A DNA stretch of 64,000 nt from NCBI GenBank assembly GCA_022414725.1, contig CM039466.1, forward strand, positions 18,699,375 through 18,763,374, read 5' to 3'. A model generated the notes under the pieces. That model saw only the letters and a program-made list of their open reading frames with translations. It did not search any database and was not told the origin of the DNA. Position numbers and translations under genes: made by a program. Below are positions 10,066-19,700 of the stretch, piece by piece. Within the stretch, counting starts at the first letter, position 1. Each line of letters opens with the position of its first letter. Source of the DNA: Microglena sp. YARC. Taxonomy: Eukaryota > Chlorophyta > Chlorophyceae > Chlamydomonadales > Chlamydomonadaceae.

Positions 10066-10210
10066 GTAATGATAACGCCTGGTGGGGCGTGGTATTAAAG
10101 GAACCCGTCGTACGCGGTTAGAGAGCGGTCTTCTACCTCAACTGGACAAGCTACCATCGCGGTTGACAACGACCTGCAACGCTTACAGCGACCGTAGGAG
10201 GAACCGTTTC
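10066..10210 (-). mobile_element. SINE, tRNA-headed family A, 5'-truncated
   Basis: Reads on the minus strand through the shared SINE body (GGTAGCTTGTCCAGTTGAGG, CGTACGACGGGTTCC, TACCACGCCCCACCAGGCG) and ends GTTATCATTAC. The tRNA-like head is missing. It abuts the 24-bp array. Confidence 0.7.
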
Positions 10211-10571
10211 AACCAATGTGTACCTTGTGGATTCAACCAATTTGTACCTTGTGGATTCAACCAATTTGTACCTTGTGGATTCAACCAATTTGTACCTTGT
10301 GGATTCAACCAATTTGTACCTTGTGGATTCAACCAATTTGTACCTTGTGGATTCAACCAATTTGTACCTTGTGGATTCAACCAATTTGTACCTTGTGGAT
10401 TCAACCAATTTGTACCTTGTGGATTCAACCAATATGTACCTTGTGGATTCAACCAATTTGTACCTTGTGGATTCAACCAATTTGTACCTTGTGGATTCAA
10501 CCAATTTGTACCTTGTGGATTCAACCAATATGTACCTTGTGGATTCAACCAATTTGTACCTTGTGGATTCA
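10208..10571. repeat. 24-bp tandem repeat, 15 units
   Basis: A near-perfect array of TTGTACCTTGTGGATTCAAC followed by CAAT. All six frames are open because 24 is divisible by three. On the minus strand each unit contains CCACAAG|GTACAA, the same junction that ends the exon at 10885. The array thus looks seeded from a 5' splice site. Confidence 0.95.
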
Positions 10572-10690
10572 TGACATATGAAGCGACCAGCATCCCGTCA
10601 TGCTGAGCGTGTGTTTCATCTGTGTCATCATCCTCTTGGCTGCTCAGACTGGATGAAGACAAGCCCCCCCAATGGGAACTACACTCACTG
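10572..10690 (-). pseudogene. duplicated exon end (SSSSLSSQEDDDTDE)
   Basis: The minus strand repeats about 38 codons of the end of the exon at 10885-12705, including SSSSLSSQEDDDTDE, AQHDGML and MNPQG at the donor-like CACAAG|GTAC. I found no good in-phase 3' splice site for it, so it may be an unused copy. Confidence 0.5.
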
Positions 10691-10870
10691 ACCCACACCC
10701 ACTATCACTCAATCCCCACCCACGAACCCACACCCACTGACCCACACCCACGATCACCGACCCACACCGACTATTACCCACCCACACCCACTATCACCCA
10801 CCCACACCCACTATCACCCACACCCACCACGGATCCGCACCCACCCACAAACCCAAACCCACTTCAAGTT
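10690..10870. repeat. CCCACACCCACTATCA minisatellite
   Basis: Tandem CCCACACCCACTATCAC-type units, non-coding. It lies between an exon copy and the exon end at 10885. Confidence 0.85.
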
Positions 10871-10884
10871 CAACCAACATGTAC

Positions 10885-12705
10885 CTTGTGGATTCATGAC
10901 ATATGAAACGACCAGCATCCTGTCATGCTGAGCGCGTGTTTCATCTGTGTCATCGTCCTCTTGGCTGCTTAGACTGGATGACGACAAGCCTCCCCAACGG
11001 GCCGTATGCTGAGCATCGTGCCAGCTGCTGCTTGAGGATGACGAGCCCTCAGGACAGTCTCCCTCAGTTCCCCCTCGCATGACCTGAGCTAGTTCACCAT
11101 GTTCTAGTGCACCCTGATCTCCAGGCAGCGCTTCGCCCATGCTGGAGGGAGGTCCAGGTCCAGGTCCAGGCCTAGGTCCAGGCCCAGGTCCATGCACAGG
11201 TCCATGCACAGGCCTAGGTCCAGGTTCAGGTCCATGCTCAGGTCCAGGTCCATGCCCAGGTCCATGTCCAGGCCCACGTCCAGGTCCAGGTCCACTCCCA
11301 GGTCCAGGCCCACTCCCAGATCCAGGTCCAGGTATATTAGCCAGGTAGTTCCGAGACCCTGCTGGCTTCTTATGTACGCCTCTGCTACCGCCGCCGTCAC
11401 TGCTGCTCCCAGACAGTGAATGGGGCAGTGATATGTGTGATAGGGATATTTCGTCTCCACCACTGCTACTACCAGACAGTGCATGGGGCAGCGGATTGGG
11501 TGATAGGGATATTTCATCACCACCGCTGCTCCCAGACGGTGAATGGGGCAATTGGTTGGGTGATAGGGATATTTCATCACCACCACTGCTGCTGCTCCCA
11601 GACGGTGAATGGGGCAGTGGGTTGGGTGATAGGGATATTTCATCACCACCACTGCTGCTCCCAGACGGTGAACGGGGCAGTGGGTTGGGTGATCGAGATA
11701 CTTTATCACCACCACTGCTGCTGCTGCTACCAGACAGTGAATGGGGCAATGAGTTGGGTGACCGAGATATTTCACCTCCACCACTGCTGCTCCCAGACGG
11801 TGAACGGGGCAGTGGGTTGGGTGATCGGGATATTTCATCTCCAGGGGCTGAGTCTGAATCATCATCATAACTAAGTGTTCTGGTGGCTGGTGAAGCTCTG
11901 CTGGCGGAGTGTGTTGGCTGGCGGTGTTTGTTGGTTGGAGGTGGTTGGTGGCTAGTGGTGACTGGTGAAGCTCTGCTGGCAGAGTTTGTTGGCTGGTGGT
12001 GTTTGTTGGTTGGTGGTGGTTGGTGGCTAGTGGTGGCTGGTGAAGCTCTGCTGGCGGAGTCTGTTGGCTGGCGGTGTTTGTTGGTTGGTGGTGGTTGGTG
12101 GCTAGCGGAGGCTGGTGGTTTGTTGGCTGTTGTTGGCTGGTGGCGGTTGTTGGTTGGTGGTGGTTGGTGGCTAGCGGAGGCTGGTGGTTTGTTGGCTGTT
12201 GTTGGCTGGTGGCGTTTGTTGGTTGGTGGTGGTTGGTGGCTAGCGGAGGCTGGTGTTTTGTTGGCTGTTGTTGGCTGGTGGCGGTTGTTGGCTGGTGGTG
12301 TTGGATCATCCTCTTCATGGGAAGAATCTGAATCGTCATCACTGAAAGTTCTGGTAGGAGGTGGCGTATCTTCCTCTTCAAGCGAAGAGCCGGAATCGTC
12401 ATCACTGAGGTCTCTGGACACTGGTGGTGCTTGAGCATCCTCTTCATGCGAAGAGCCGGAATCGTCACCACTGAACGTTCTGGTAACAGGAGGTGGCGTA
12501 TCTTCTTCTTCAAGCGAAGAGCCGGAATCCTCATCGCTGAGGGCTCTGGATACTGCTGGTGGCGTATCTTCCTCTTCATGGGAAGATTCTGAATCTTCAC
12601 CACTGAACGTTCTGGTAACAGGAGGTGGCATATCTTCTTCTTCAAGCGAAGAGCCGGAATCGTCATCACTGAGGTCTCTGGAGACTGGTGGTGGCTGACC
12701 TTCAC
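10885..12705 (-). CDS. exon e of the modular gene, acidic and Pro-rich repeats
   Basis: A 1821-nt exon. Its 5' border follows TTTTTGCCTGAAG (weak acceptor, phase 1, G|GT) and its 3' border is CACAAG|GTACAT (phase 1). The length is 607 codons, so the exon is symmetric. The product has acidic repeats (SDDDSGSSLEEEDTPPP type, about 26 residues), then 23-residue units (HQPPPTNKRHQPTTANKPPA type), then 20-odd-residue units (SPNPLPHSPSGSSSGGDEIS type), a GPGPGPRPGPG tract and a Ser/Asp end (SSSSLSSQEDDDTDE). Periods are multiples of three, which supports translation. No enzymatic domain. It looks disordered and highly charged, perhaps a scaffold or wall-associated protein. Confidence 0.6.
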
Positions 12706-13080
12706 CTTCAGGCAAAAAGAAGAAGAAACACAATTAAAATGACAAAATAAGAAAACAGCAATTGTTCGCGTTTACATTTTCCCTGGTGATTTGATTTTAC
12801 TGCCAAAGACGGCGAGCAGCTAAATTGCTGGCCGCAGCAATGTAACCAAGTTCAAGGTATTTAGGCTAAGACTGGGAAGAGTGAGGGCTAACTGCCTTTG
12901 CGGCTTGACACTGGTGGTGGTTGACCTTCAGCTTCAGGCAAAAAAAAGAAGACACACAATTAAATGATAAAATAAGAGGGGACTGGTGTTAAGGGGACCC
13001 TCCCGTACGCCGCAGCTGGGATTAAAATGATATAAAGAGGAAAACAGCTATTGTTCGCGTTCACATTTCTGGGAGATCTT
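12706..13080 (-). repeat. duplicated intron/acceptor segment
   Basis: The sequence just upstream of the exon at 12705 is duplicated at about 12905-12975 (the minus strand again has TTTTTTTTGCCTGAAG followed by CTGAAGGTCAACC), and a further part at about 13020-13070 (AACAGC(A/T)ATTGTTCGCGTT). A copy of the AAGACGGCGAGCAGC dispersed repeat lies at 12790-12858, and a worn SINE body fragment at about 12983-13008. Confidence 0.6.
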
Positions 13081-13084
13081 GAAG

Positions 13085-13438
13085 GGGGCTCTAGGCAATG
13101 CTGCCCTCACCATGCTTACCTTGTGTGTTACCCCAAGGGTTTAGGGTTTAGGGTCTAGGTGGGTTTAGGGTTTAGGGAAGTGGGGGCTAACTTAAGTGGG
13201 GGCTAACTTCCCCCTACCCTTGCTGCGTGTGTGGGGTCTCGGGAAGGGGGCTCTAGGGTGACGCTGCCCCCACCATGCCTACCTCTTGTCTTACCCCAAG
13301 GGTTTAGGGTTTAGGGTTTAGGTGGGTTTAGGGAAGTGGGGGCTTACTAAGGTGGGGGCTGGCTTCCCCCTACCCTGGCCGCTTGTGTGAAGGCCCTGGA
13401 AGGGGGCTTGAGGGTGATGCTGCCCCCGCCATGCCTAC
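13085..13438. repeat. GC-rich repeat family with interstitial TTTAGGG
   Basis: Three relatives of the 125-bp unit of 17.4-18.4 kb, here in the opposite orientation, each containing GGGGGCTCTAGG-like and CCACCATGCCTACC-like blocks. They are separated by GTTTAGGGTTTAGGG stretches near 13138-13175 and 13298-13335. The minus strand of the last unit contains the donor of exon d. Confidence 0.75.
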
Positions 13439-13891
13439 CTTGTGTTCTCCCCTTGGGTGCTGCACTTTGCTTGGTATTGCCCTTGGCTGCCTCCCTGTCG
13501 GCTGGTTGGCTCCATCCTTCCACACTGTCCTGAGCCCCCCCCCTGCCTGCTGCCTTGCTGGCAGCCGGTCTGCTCCATCCTGCCCCCTTGTCCTGGGCCC
13601 CCTGCCTGCCTGTGTTGTCATCATCTGACGGAGAGGAAGTTCTGTCCGCTGTTTCTGTGCCTGGCGGGGGCGAAAAAGATGCCTTGTTCACAGCTGGTTT
13701 TGAATGCGTCTGAACAGTAACCATACCAATGCCAAGCGATGCCAAGACTCCTAAAACTTGCTTCCCTGCAACAGCATCAGCGCGCATTGCTGGCTGTCTC
13801 GACCGCCATAGCCTATGATTCTGCACTCGTTGCATGTCATCCCATCGGTCATCGTCAAAGTTTAGCTGCTTTGCGTAGGTGTGAAATCCCT
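13439..13891 (-). CDS. exon d of the modular gene, HRLW motif copy 4
   Basis: A 453-nt exon from TTTGCATGCAG| (13891, phase 1) to CACAAG|GTAGGC (13439, phase 1); symmetric. It encodes FDDDRWDDMQRVQNHRLWRS near its start, the fourth copy of the HR[FL]W module, followed by a hydrophobic VLGVLASLGIGMV segment like the module ends in the other exons. It then has a Ser/Asp/Gly/Ala-rich tail around GTETADRTSS and AQDKGAGWSRPA. This tail is duplicated in exon b (18426-18724), which ends at the same ...GRTQ|G donor, so exons b and d share ancestry. No family recognised. Confidence 0.6.
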
Positions 13892-14040
13892 CTGCATGCA
13901 AAGGGAAGTGTTTAGGAATTTAAGGTGAAATCCCTCTGCATGCCAAGGGAAGGGTTAAGGGTTAAGTGAAATCCCTCTGCATGCCAAGGGAAGGGTTTAG
14001 GATTTAGTTTGAAAGCCCTCTGCATGCCAAGGAAAATCAA
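13880..14040 (-). repeat. tandem copies of an exon acceptor
   Basis: Four tandem copies of GAAATCCCTCTGCATGCCAA or close variants, the sequence that spans the exon d acceptor (TGCATGCAG|AGGG on the minus strand). Upstream copies have TTGGCATGCAG|AGGG, so each offers a similar AG. Confidence 0.7.
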
Positions 14041-14044
14041 CCGA

Positions 14045-14465
14045 GTAAAAGATGGAACCTAGAAGAGTTTAGATGGAGCCTAGTAGAGTTTATATGAGGC
14101 CTAGCAGATGGAACCTAGTAGATGGAGCCTAGAAGAGTTAAGATGGGGCCTAGTAGATGGAGCCTAGTAGATGGAGCCTAGTAGATGGAGCCTAGTAGAT
14201 GGAGCCTAGAAGAGTTTAGATGGGGCCTAGTAGATGGAGCCTAGTAGATGGAGCCTATAAGAGTTTAGATGGGGCCTGGTAGATGGAGCCTAGTAGATGG
14301 AGCCTAGTAGATGGAGCCTAGTAGATGGAGCCTAGTAGATGGAGCCTAGTAGATGGAGCCTATAAGAGTTTAGATGGGGCCTGGTAGATGGAGCCTAGTA
14401 GATGGAGCCTAGAAGAGTTTATATGGGGCCTGGTAGATGGAGCCTAGTAGATGGAGCTTATGAGT
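14045..14465. repeat. 14-bp tandem repeat
   Basis: AGATGGAGCCTAGT units, about 25, interspersed with GAAGAGTTTAGATGGGGCCT variants. The period is not a multiple of three and the array sits in a presumed intron. Confidence 0.95.
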
Positions 14466-14527
14466 AAACTCCATGCTGCCGCTTACCACTCTGCATTATG
14501 TATGCAGGAATGTGGTGTAGTTGTATT

Positions 14528-14710
14528 TATAATTGCATAATTAAATAATCATGGTTGCACGAACTCAGGACTCCCGTCGGTAAAACGATTGTTTAAAGTT
14601 CAGTTGATCAATGCCTTTTCTTTTTAGCCCTTCCTGTCATGGTTTGGCAAGTTCTTTTAGTCTATTGGGCCTACCCCTGGACTGTAACATACACACATAC
14701 ATACATACAG
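14528..14710 (+). mobile_element. CATA-tailed dispersed repeat
   Basis: Family copy running from a TAATTAAATAATCA-like start through GCACGAACTCAGGACTCCCG, TCGGTAAAACGATTG and CTACCCCTGGACTGTAACAT to a (CATA)n tail. About 170 bp. Other copies are at 31127 and 32373 (minus), 54210 (minus), 54485 (plus) and 8985 (diverged). A fixed 3' end with a simple tail suggests a SINE-like retroposon. No clear A/B boxes. Confidence 0.7.
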
Positions 14711-14724
14711 ATGTGCTAATACTT

Positions 14725-14770
14725 GCCATGTTTACTCTGCCTGCAGACGGTGAGCAGCCTGAAGGCTGAT
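14725..14770. repeat. AAGACGGCGAGCAGCC-type repeat, diverged copy
   Basis: GCCTGCAGACGGTGAGCAGC followed by CTGAAGGCTG. Directly precedes the second MITE copy, as another family copy (9498-9555) precedes the first MITE copy. The two may have been duplicated as a pair. Confidence 0.55.
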
Positions 14771-14773
14771 AGA

Positions 14774-14933
14774 TAGGGACCAGCATATCATATAATGCTG
14801 ACCAAAAGCGAGTATGATATCATACGATATCATACAAATTGCATCATATGATGTTGTATATAAATGGTAACTTTAGCCTAGTCAGACTGCCTGCATCATA
14901 TAATATCATGTGGCATCATATTGCCGTTCCATA
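14774..14933. mobile_element. MITE-like foldback, copy 2
   Basis: Begins TAGGGACCAGCATATCATAT and ends ATATTGCCGTTCCATA, with internal ATGATATCATACGATATCAT. About 160 bp and diverged from copies 1 and 3. Confidence 0.7.
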
Positions 14934-15000
14934 CTGATAGACGATGGAATCACTCCAAATTGCAAAGGCATCATGAGCACAGATGGAAATTCAAGAAAGC

Positions 15001-15365
15001 CCCCCCCCCCCCCCCCCCCCCTCCACACGAACACACAGCCAAAACCCCATCCGCGAGCAAGGCCTCCCACCCCAATTCCCCACCTCCGCAAGCCCTCCCA
15101 CACCCAACACCCCACCCCACCAATGACCCCCACCCACCAGGTTCCTGTACTCAGATCCCATAAGCATAGACGTGTATTCAAGCCCCCCCCCCCCCCCCCC
15201 CCCCCCCCCCCGTCCCCCTCCCACCCCCCAACCCCCAACCGCAAGCAAGGCCTCCCACCCCCAATTCCCACCCCGCAAGCCCTCTCCTACCCAGCACCGC
15301 ACTCCCACCCACCAAGTTCCTGTACTCAGGCCTCATGAGCATGTACATGTATTCAAGCAAGCCCT
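15001..15365. repeat. tandem duplication with poly-C tracts
   Basis: A ~180-bp segment occurs twice (C22 run at 15001, C30-type run at 15183). Each run is followed by GCAAGCAAGGCCTCCCACC or close, CCTCCCA/CCCTCTC blocks, TTCCTGTACTCAG and TTCAAGC. The long C runs are G4-prone on the minus strand. Confidence 0.8.
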
Positions 15366-15373
15366 TCCACTGG

Positions 15374-15850
15374 GGCCACTTAGTTCAGATGCTTTCTTGA
15401 TTTGGGCTCCACAAACGGGAGGTTGTTCTTTTTGGAGGGGGGGGGGGGGGGGGGGGGGGATTTTGGAGAAACTTTGGGGGGAACTTTTGGGGACACTTTT
15501 TGGGGAATTTTGGAGGGGGGAGGGGGGGGATTTTGGAGAAACTTTGGGGGGAACTTTTGGAGACACTTTTTGGGGAATTTTGGAGAAACGTTTTGGAGGG
15601 GATTTTTGGAGAACCAAAAATCCAAATCCTGACCACTTAGTTCAGATGCGTCCTTGATTGGGGCTGGATGAACGCGAGGCTGTTGTTGAGAACAAGTTAA
15701 GATAAATGTATATTTAATACAGATTTAATGCAAGACATTTTTTAAAGAGAATGAAGGGAAAAAATACCTGGCCAGTACTTTTTGGAAAACCAAAAATCCA
15801 AATACTTACCATTTAGTTCAGATGCGGCCTTGACACGAGGTTGTTCATGA
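15374..15850 (-). repeat. three tandem copies of an exon end (KxASELSG|GT)
   Basis: The last ~16 codons of exon c, around EQxRxxxAPxKEASELSG|GTAAG, are repeated at about 15850-15810 (ending AATG|GTAAGT), 15679-15634 (after CTCAACAACAG, ending AGTG|GTCAGG) and 15425-15374 (no GT donor). The spacers are AT-rich intron-like sequence and a TTTTGGAGAAACTTTGGGGG repeat. The 15634-15679 copy has both splice borders but a different entry phase from the main exons, so it may not be used. Confidence 0.6.
15430..15615. repeat. ~80-bp G/T-rich tandem repeat
   Basis: Two to three units with GGAGAAACTTTGGGGGGAAC then GACACTTTTTGGGGAATTTTGG, including a run of 24 G at about 15437-15460. Confidence 0.85.
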
Positions 15851-15975
15851 AAGCAAATTAAGATAAATGTATATTTATAACAGGACAATTGTTTTAAAGA
15901 GACTGAAGGGAGAAAATATCTGATCAGTAATCTTTGGTTAACATTTTTTTTAATTCAATAAATCAAAATCCTTAC

Positions 15976-16947
15976 CACTTAGTTCAGATGCTTCCTTGAA
16001 TGGGGCCCGACGAATGCGAGATTGTTCAGACTCGAGGGCTGTGGCATGAGAATCCTCTTGCCAGGTGGCATGGGAATCCTTTTGCCACGTAGTCCAAGAA
16101 TCCTCGTCCACGAACTGGGCCTCTGCTCCAAGCCCTGAGGAATTGGCTCTTGGTCCCCAGGCCCCCCCTCTTGGTCCTGAGTACTTGGCTCCCAAACCTT
16201 GCAACACTGCACCTACGTTTTCTCGTGCTTTGGCGGTGGGACTGACGGAAGCAGCACGCTGACGCCACAATCGGTGTGACAGGAGCCACTGCACATCTGG
16301 GCTGTTCTGGTGCGCGGCATGCAAGCGCTCTAAGGACTCAGAAGAAATCACTTCCTCGCCGCTTGCATTGTGATGCTCATGATGTCCGTGATGTTCATAA
16401 GTCCCCCTTGACTCCGTCAGGCCGCGGGCATATTTAGAGTCCAGTTGGGAACCAGGAAAAATGTAACCATCATCGTCATCATCGTCATCGTAGTGCTGCC
16501 CATGGGGGCGTGGGACCTTAGCAGAAAGCGCCCCTCTTTGTTGTCCACGGCCCTGTTGCGGAGTGGTCTCAGTCCACAAACCCTGCTGCTGCCCTCCCCG
16601 TTGCCCACGACCCTGCTGCAAAGCGGTCTCAGTCCACAAACGCTTCTGCGGCCCGCCCTGCTCTGCAGGGATGGGTTCTGTCCTTGATTGCATACCCTGA
16701 CCAGCACTCCTCCTGTCCCGTGTCCTGGGCTCAGCCTCTAAGACACCTGCATCGCCAAGCGCATCCCCAGACGCGCCAGCATGAGGCAAGGGGACAGCCT
16801 GACCTGGAGTAGAGGCGTACTCACTCCCTAAGCCTGACAGGATGCCCATCACACAGGTGCGCGCCTTGCCTTCTGGGCTTACCGAGGACGTGCGCTGCCT
16901 CCAGAAGCGGTGCTCTAGCAGCTTGTTCACTTCAGCAGCTGTGGATT
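15976..16947 (-). CDS. exon c of the modular gene, two HR[FL]W modules
   Basis: A 972-nt exon from CTCTCTCTCTCAG| (16947, phase 1) to AACTAAGTG|GTAAGG (15976, phase 1); symmetric. It carries two copies of a roughly 34-residue module. The first is near 16910 (LLEHRFWRQRTSSVSPEGKA, then VMGILSGLG) and the second near 16270 (LLSHRLWRQRAASVSPTAKA, then VGAVLQGLG). Between them lie Gln/Gly/Arg-rich repeats (QQGRGQ, LWTETA) and an Asp run. The 3' end codes for KEASELSG, which is duplicated downstream in the intron. The modules look like amphipathic helices with Trp/Arg. No known family recognised. Confidence 0.7.
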
Positions 16948-17390
16948 CTGAGAGAGAGAGAGAGAGAGGGTGGGGTGGGGGATTAAAGCTTCTTTTCAGG
17001 CAGAGGGTGGGGGTGGGGGTTAAAACTTCTTCCGGGCAGAGGGGTGGGGGGGTGAGGGATGGGTGTGGGGGGCTTAAAGCTTCTTCCCGGGCAGAGGGGT
17101 GGGGGTGGGGGTTAGGGCAGAGGGGTGGGGGGGTGGGGGGGTGGGGGGGATTAAAGCTTCTTTCCAGGCTGAAAGGTCTATGGTCTAAATATAAGTTTAA
17201 TACTTTCTGGAGGCCAGATATCAACAGTTGACAGCGGCGAGAGGAAAGAGAGAATAATTGATTACAAGAACCCAATAATTGATTCCGACAAGCAAGCTGC
17301 AGCCAGGTCTACATTGAGCTCTGTCAGGGAACCACCAGCTCCAAGCAAAGACAGTGAAGAGTCAGTGCTACCTGCGGTGGGGGAAAGTTA
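16948..17390. repeat. GA and GGGTGGGG microsatellites upstream of exon c
   Basis: (GA)n at about 16950-16967 forms the pyrimidine tract of the exon c acceptor on the minus strand. Positions 16970-17160 are GGCAGAGGGGTGGGGG-type repeats. 17160-17390 shows nothing recognisable. Confidence 0.7.
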
Positions 17391-17998
17391 GCCCAAGTTA
17401 GCGGTGGGGGAAAGTGAGCCCAAGTAAGGACACAAGGTAGGCATGGTGGGGGCAGCGCCACCCTAGAGCCCCCCTCCAGAGTCCCCAAACTAGCGTCAAG
17501 GGAAGGGGGAAGTTAGCCCAAGTTAGCGGTGGGGGAAAGTGAGCCCAAGTAAGGACACAAGGTAGGCATGGTGGGGGGAGCGCCACCCTAGAGCCCCCCT
17601 CCAGAGTCCCCAAACTAGCGTCAATGGAAGGGGGAAGTTAGCCCAAGTTAGCGGTGGGGGGAAGTTAGCCCAAGTAAGGACACAAGGTAGGCATGGTGGG
17701 GGCAGCGCCACCCTAGAGCCCCCCTCCAGAGTCCCCAAACTAGCGTCAAGGGAAGGGGGAAGTTAGCCCAAGTTAGCGGTGGGGGGAAATGAGCCCAAGT
17801 AAGGAACCAAGGTAGGCATGGTGGGGGCAGCGCCACCCTAGAGCCCCCCTCCAGAGTCCCCAAACTAGCGTCAAGGGAAGGGGGAAGTTAGCCCAAGTTA
17901 GCGGTGGGGGGAAATGAGCCCAAGTAAGGACACAAGGTAGGCATGGTGGGGGCAGCGCCACCCGAGAGCCCCCCCCCAGAGCCCTCACACAGGCGTCA
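17390..17998. repeat. 125-bp tandem repeat, five units
   Basis: Units are spaced exactly 125 bp and nearly identical, each with GACACAAGGTAGGCATGGTG and GTCCCCAAACTAGCGTCAA. On the plus strand each unit carries the CACAAG|GTAGGC junction that serves as donor of exons b and d on the minus strand, so the array is an inverted copy relative to the gene. It lies in the intron between exons b and c. Confidence 0.95.
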
Positions 17999-18091
17999 AG
18001 GGTAGGGGGAAGTTAGCCCCCACCTAAGTTAGCCCCCACTTCCCTAAACCCTACACCCACCTAGACCCTAAACCCTAAACCCTTGGGGTAA

Positions 18092-18431
18092 GACACAAGG
18101 TAGGCATGGTGGGGGCAGCGTCACCCTAGAGCCCCCTTCCAGAGCCCCCACACAAGCGGCAAGGGTAGGGGGAAGTTAGCCCCCACTTAAGTTAACGCCC
18201 ATTTTAAGTTAGCGCCCACTTTAAGTTAGCCCCTAAGTTTAGGGGATTTAAGGTTTAGGGGTTTAGGTTTTGATTCCAAGGTTTAGTGTTTAGGTGCTTT
18301 TAGTGTTTAGTGTTTAGGTGGGTTTGGGGTTTAGGGAAGTGGGGGCTAACTTCCCCCTACCCTTGCCGCTTGTGTGGGGGCTCTGGAAGGGGGCTCTAGG
18401 GTGACTCTGCCCCCACCATGCCTACCTTGTG
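18092..18431. repeat. ~95-bp inverted repeat spanning a splice donor
   Basis: Arms 18092-18186 and 18339-18431 are almost perfect reverse complements, separated by about 150 bp with GTTTAGG-like repeats. The right arm includes the exon b donor on the minus strand, so the pre-mRNA could fold a long stem over that donor. Confidence 0.85.
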
Positions 18432-18724
18432 TTCTACCCCTGGATGTTGCACTTTGCTTGGCATTGTACTTGGCCGCCTCCCTGTCGGCTGGTCGGGTCC
18501 ATCCTGCCCCCTTGTCCTGAGCCACTCCCCTGCCTGCGTCGCCATCATCTGATAGAGGGGAAGCTCTGTCCGCTGTTTCTGTGCCAACGAGAACTGAGGA
18601 TGAACCTGATTTGGTTCCATGTGTAGAGGCAGGAGGCAAGAACTTGCCACCGAAGCTGTGCATTACTTGGTTCACAGCTTGTTCAGCGGCAGGTCCCGCT
18701 CGAGAGGACCTCTCCTGCCAGAAC
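18426..18724 (-). CDS. exon b of the modular gene, completes HRFW motif copy 1
   Basis: A 299-nt exon after CATTGATTCAG| (18724), with donor CACAAG|GTAGGC (18426). It enters in phase 2 and leaves in phase 1. Joined to exon a (20100), the split codon gives Arg and the junction reads ...QH-R-FWQERSS..., restoring the HRFW module seen in exons c and d. It is followed by AAEQAVNQVMHSFGG, which matches the module end, and by a tail (GTETADRASP, AQDKGAGWTRPA) duplicated in exon d. Restoration of a motif across the junction is the best evidence for the gene model. Confidence 0.65.
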
Positions 18725-18725
18725 C

Positions 18726-18955
18726 TGAATCAATGTGGATGGTGGTGAGGGTGTGTATGGTGGTGTGGATAGTAGGTGGAGGTGGATGGTGGTGTGGATC
18801 GTAGGTGGAGGTGGATAGTGGTGTGGATGGTGGTGAGGGTGTGGATGACGGTGGGCGGTGGTGTGGATAGGAGGTGGAGGTGGATGGTGGTGAGGGTGTG
18901 GATGACGGTGGGCGGTGGTGTGGATAGGAAGTGGATGGTGGTGTGGATGGATAAA
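18726..18955. repeat. GTGGATGGTGGTGAGG minisatellite
   Basis: Tandem GTGGATGGTGGTG(T/AG)G-type units in the intron between exons a and b. Complementary frames rich in HPHH/TIHT are artefacts. Confidence 0.9.
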
Positions 18956-18956
18956 T

Positions 18957-19020
18957 TGATTTTAATCCTGCCCAAGACGGCAAGCAGCCTTAAAGGCTGG
19001 AGCCATGTAACCTAGTTCAA
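18957..19020. repeat. AAGACGGCAAGCAGCC dispersed repeat
   Basis: TTTTAATCCTGCCCAAGACGG then CAAGCAGCC and GGAGCCATGTAACCTAG; a member of the six-copy family described at 2605-2668. Confidence 0.7.
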
Positions 19021-19430
19021 GGTGGGGATATTTGCTTGTTGGCTGTCGGTACTTTCTTACCTCACCAACCGAATGCGTAAGTGGGGAGGGATGGGGTGGT
19101 CGCGATAAGACATCAACAGTTTAAATTTGATCGAACAAAAGGAAACAAACACGTACATATGAACAAAAAAACACGTTAACTAGCTCACCAGGGCACTTCA
19201 AATGGCCAAATTGGCCAGCGCTTTAGCGCACTAGAAAGCAAAAAAACTGCGCTTGGTAGCGCAAAAAGCGCAAAAATTGCTTGCTGCGCCCACAGGGGGT
19301 TGCAAAAAACTGAGCTTAAAGCGTTGAGGGGGTCAAAAAGTCAGCGCTCAAAAGCGCAAAAGCGCGCGCTTTGAATTACCCTGTAGCTCACCTATTGGTG
19401 GCGGTGAGTTTTTCCCGATATATAGAGATA
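19021..19430. other. no gene; clustered AAAGCGCAAA motifs
   Basis: AT-rich, then between about 19190 and 19380 a cluster of GCGCAAAAAGCGC-like and TTTGCGC-like words that can pair with one another. No coding frame. A degenerate foldback is possible. Confidence 0.4.
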
Positions 19431-19439
19431 GCTACTCTT

Positions 19440-19700
19440 GCCCCCGTTCTGGCCTAAATTATCGCTATACATTTTTGTGTTTGCCCTAAATGGCCCTAGA
19501 AACCTATACAAAGCTATTAAAACGCTGATCTTATAGGAGGCCTACACCCATAAGCTAAAAAAAACACTTTCAGATTTGAACAAATAATCCCTGATTGGAG
19601 GTTGGCCAGTGATTTGTTTTCAAATCTGAAAGTGGGGTTTTTCTAGCTGTATGGCTTTAGGCCTCCTCCAGGGACAGTGTTTTAGTTCTTTTTATAGCTT
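19440..19700. mobile_element. foldback element with ~50-100 bp arms
   Basis: The core left arm (AGGAGGCCTACACCCATAAG then CACTTTCAGATTTGAA) is inverted in the right arm (TTCAAATCTGAAAGTG then GCTTTAGGCCTCCTCC). Weaker complementarity extends outward through AAAGCTATTAAAA and its counterpart. A related single-arm copy is at 48540-48745. No coding frame. Confidence 0.65.

Noticed and set aside
9872..10098. PHTDPHQPTHT frame as a proline-rich protein
   Set aside because: Simple repeat read in frame, opposite strand to the gene model.
10208..10571. Regular 24-bp array resembling a CRISPR
   Set aside because: No unique spacers between repeats, and the setting is a eukaryotic intron.
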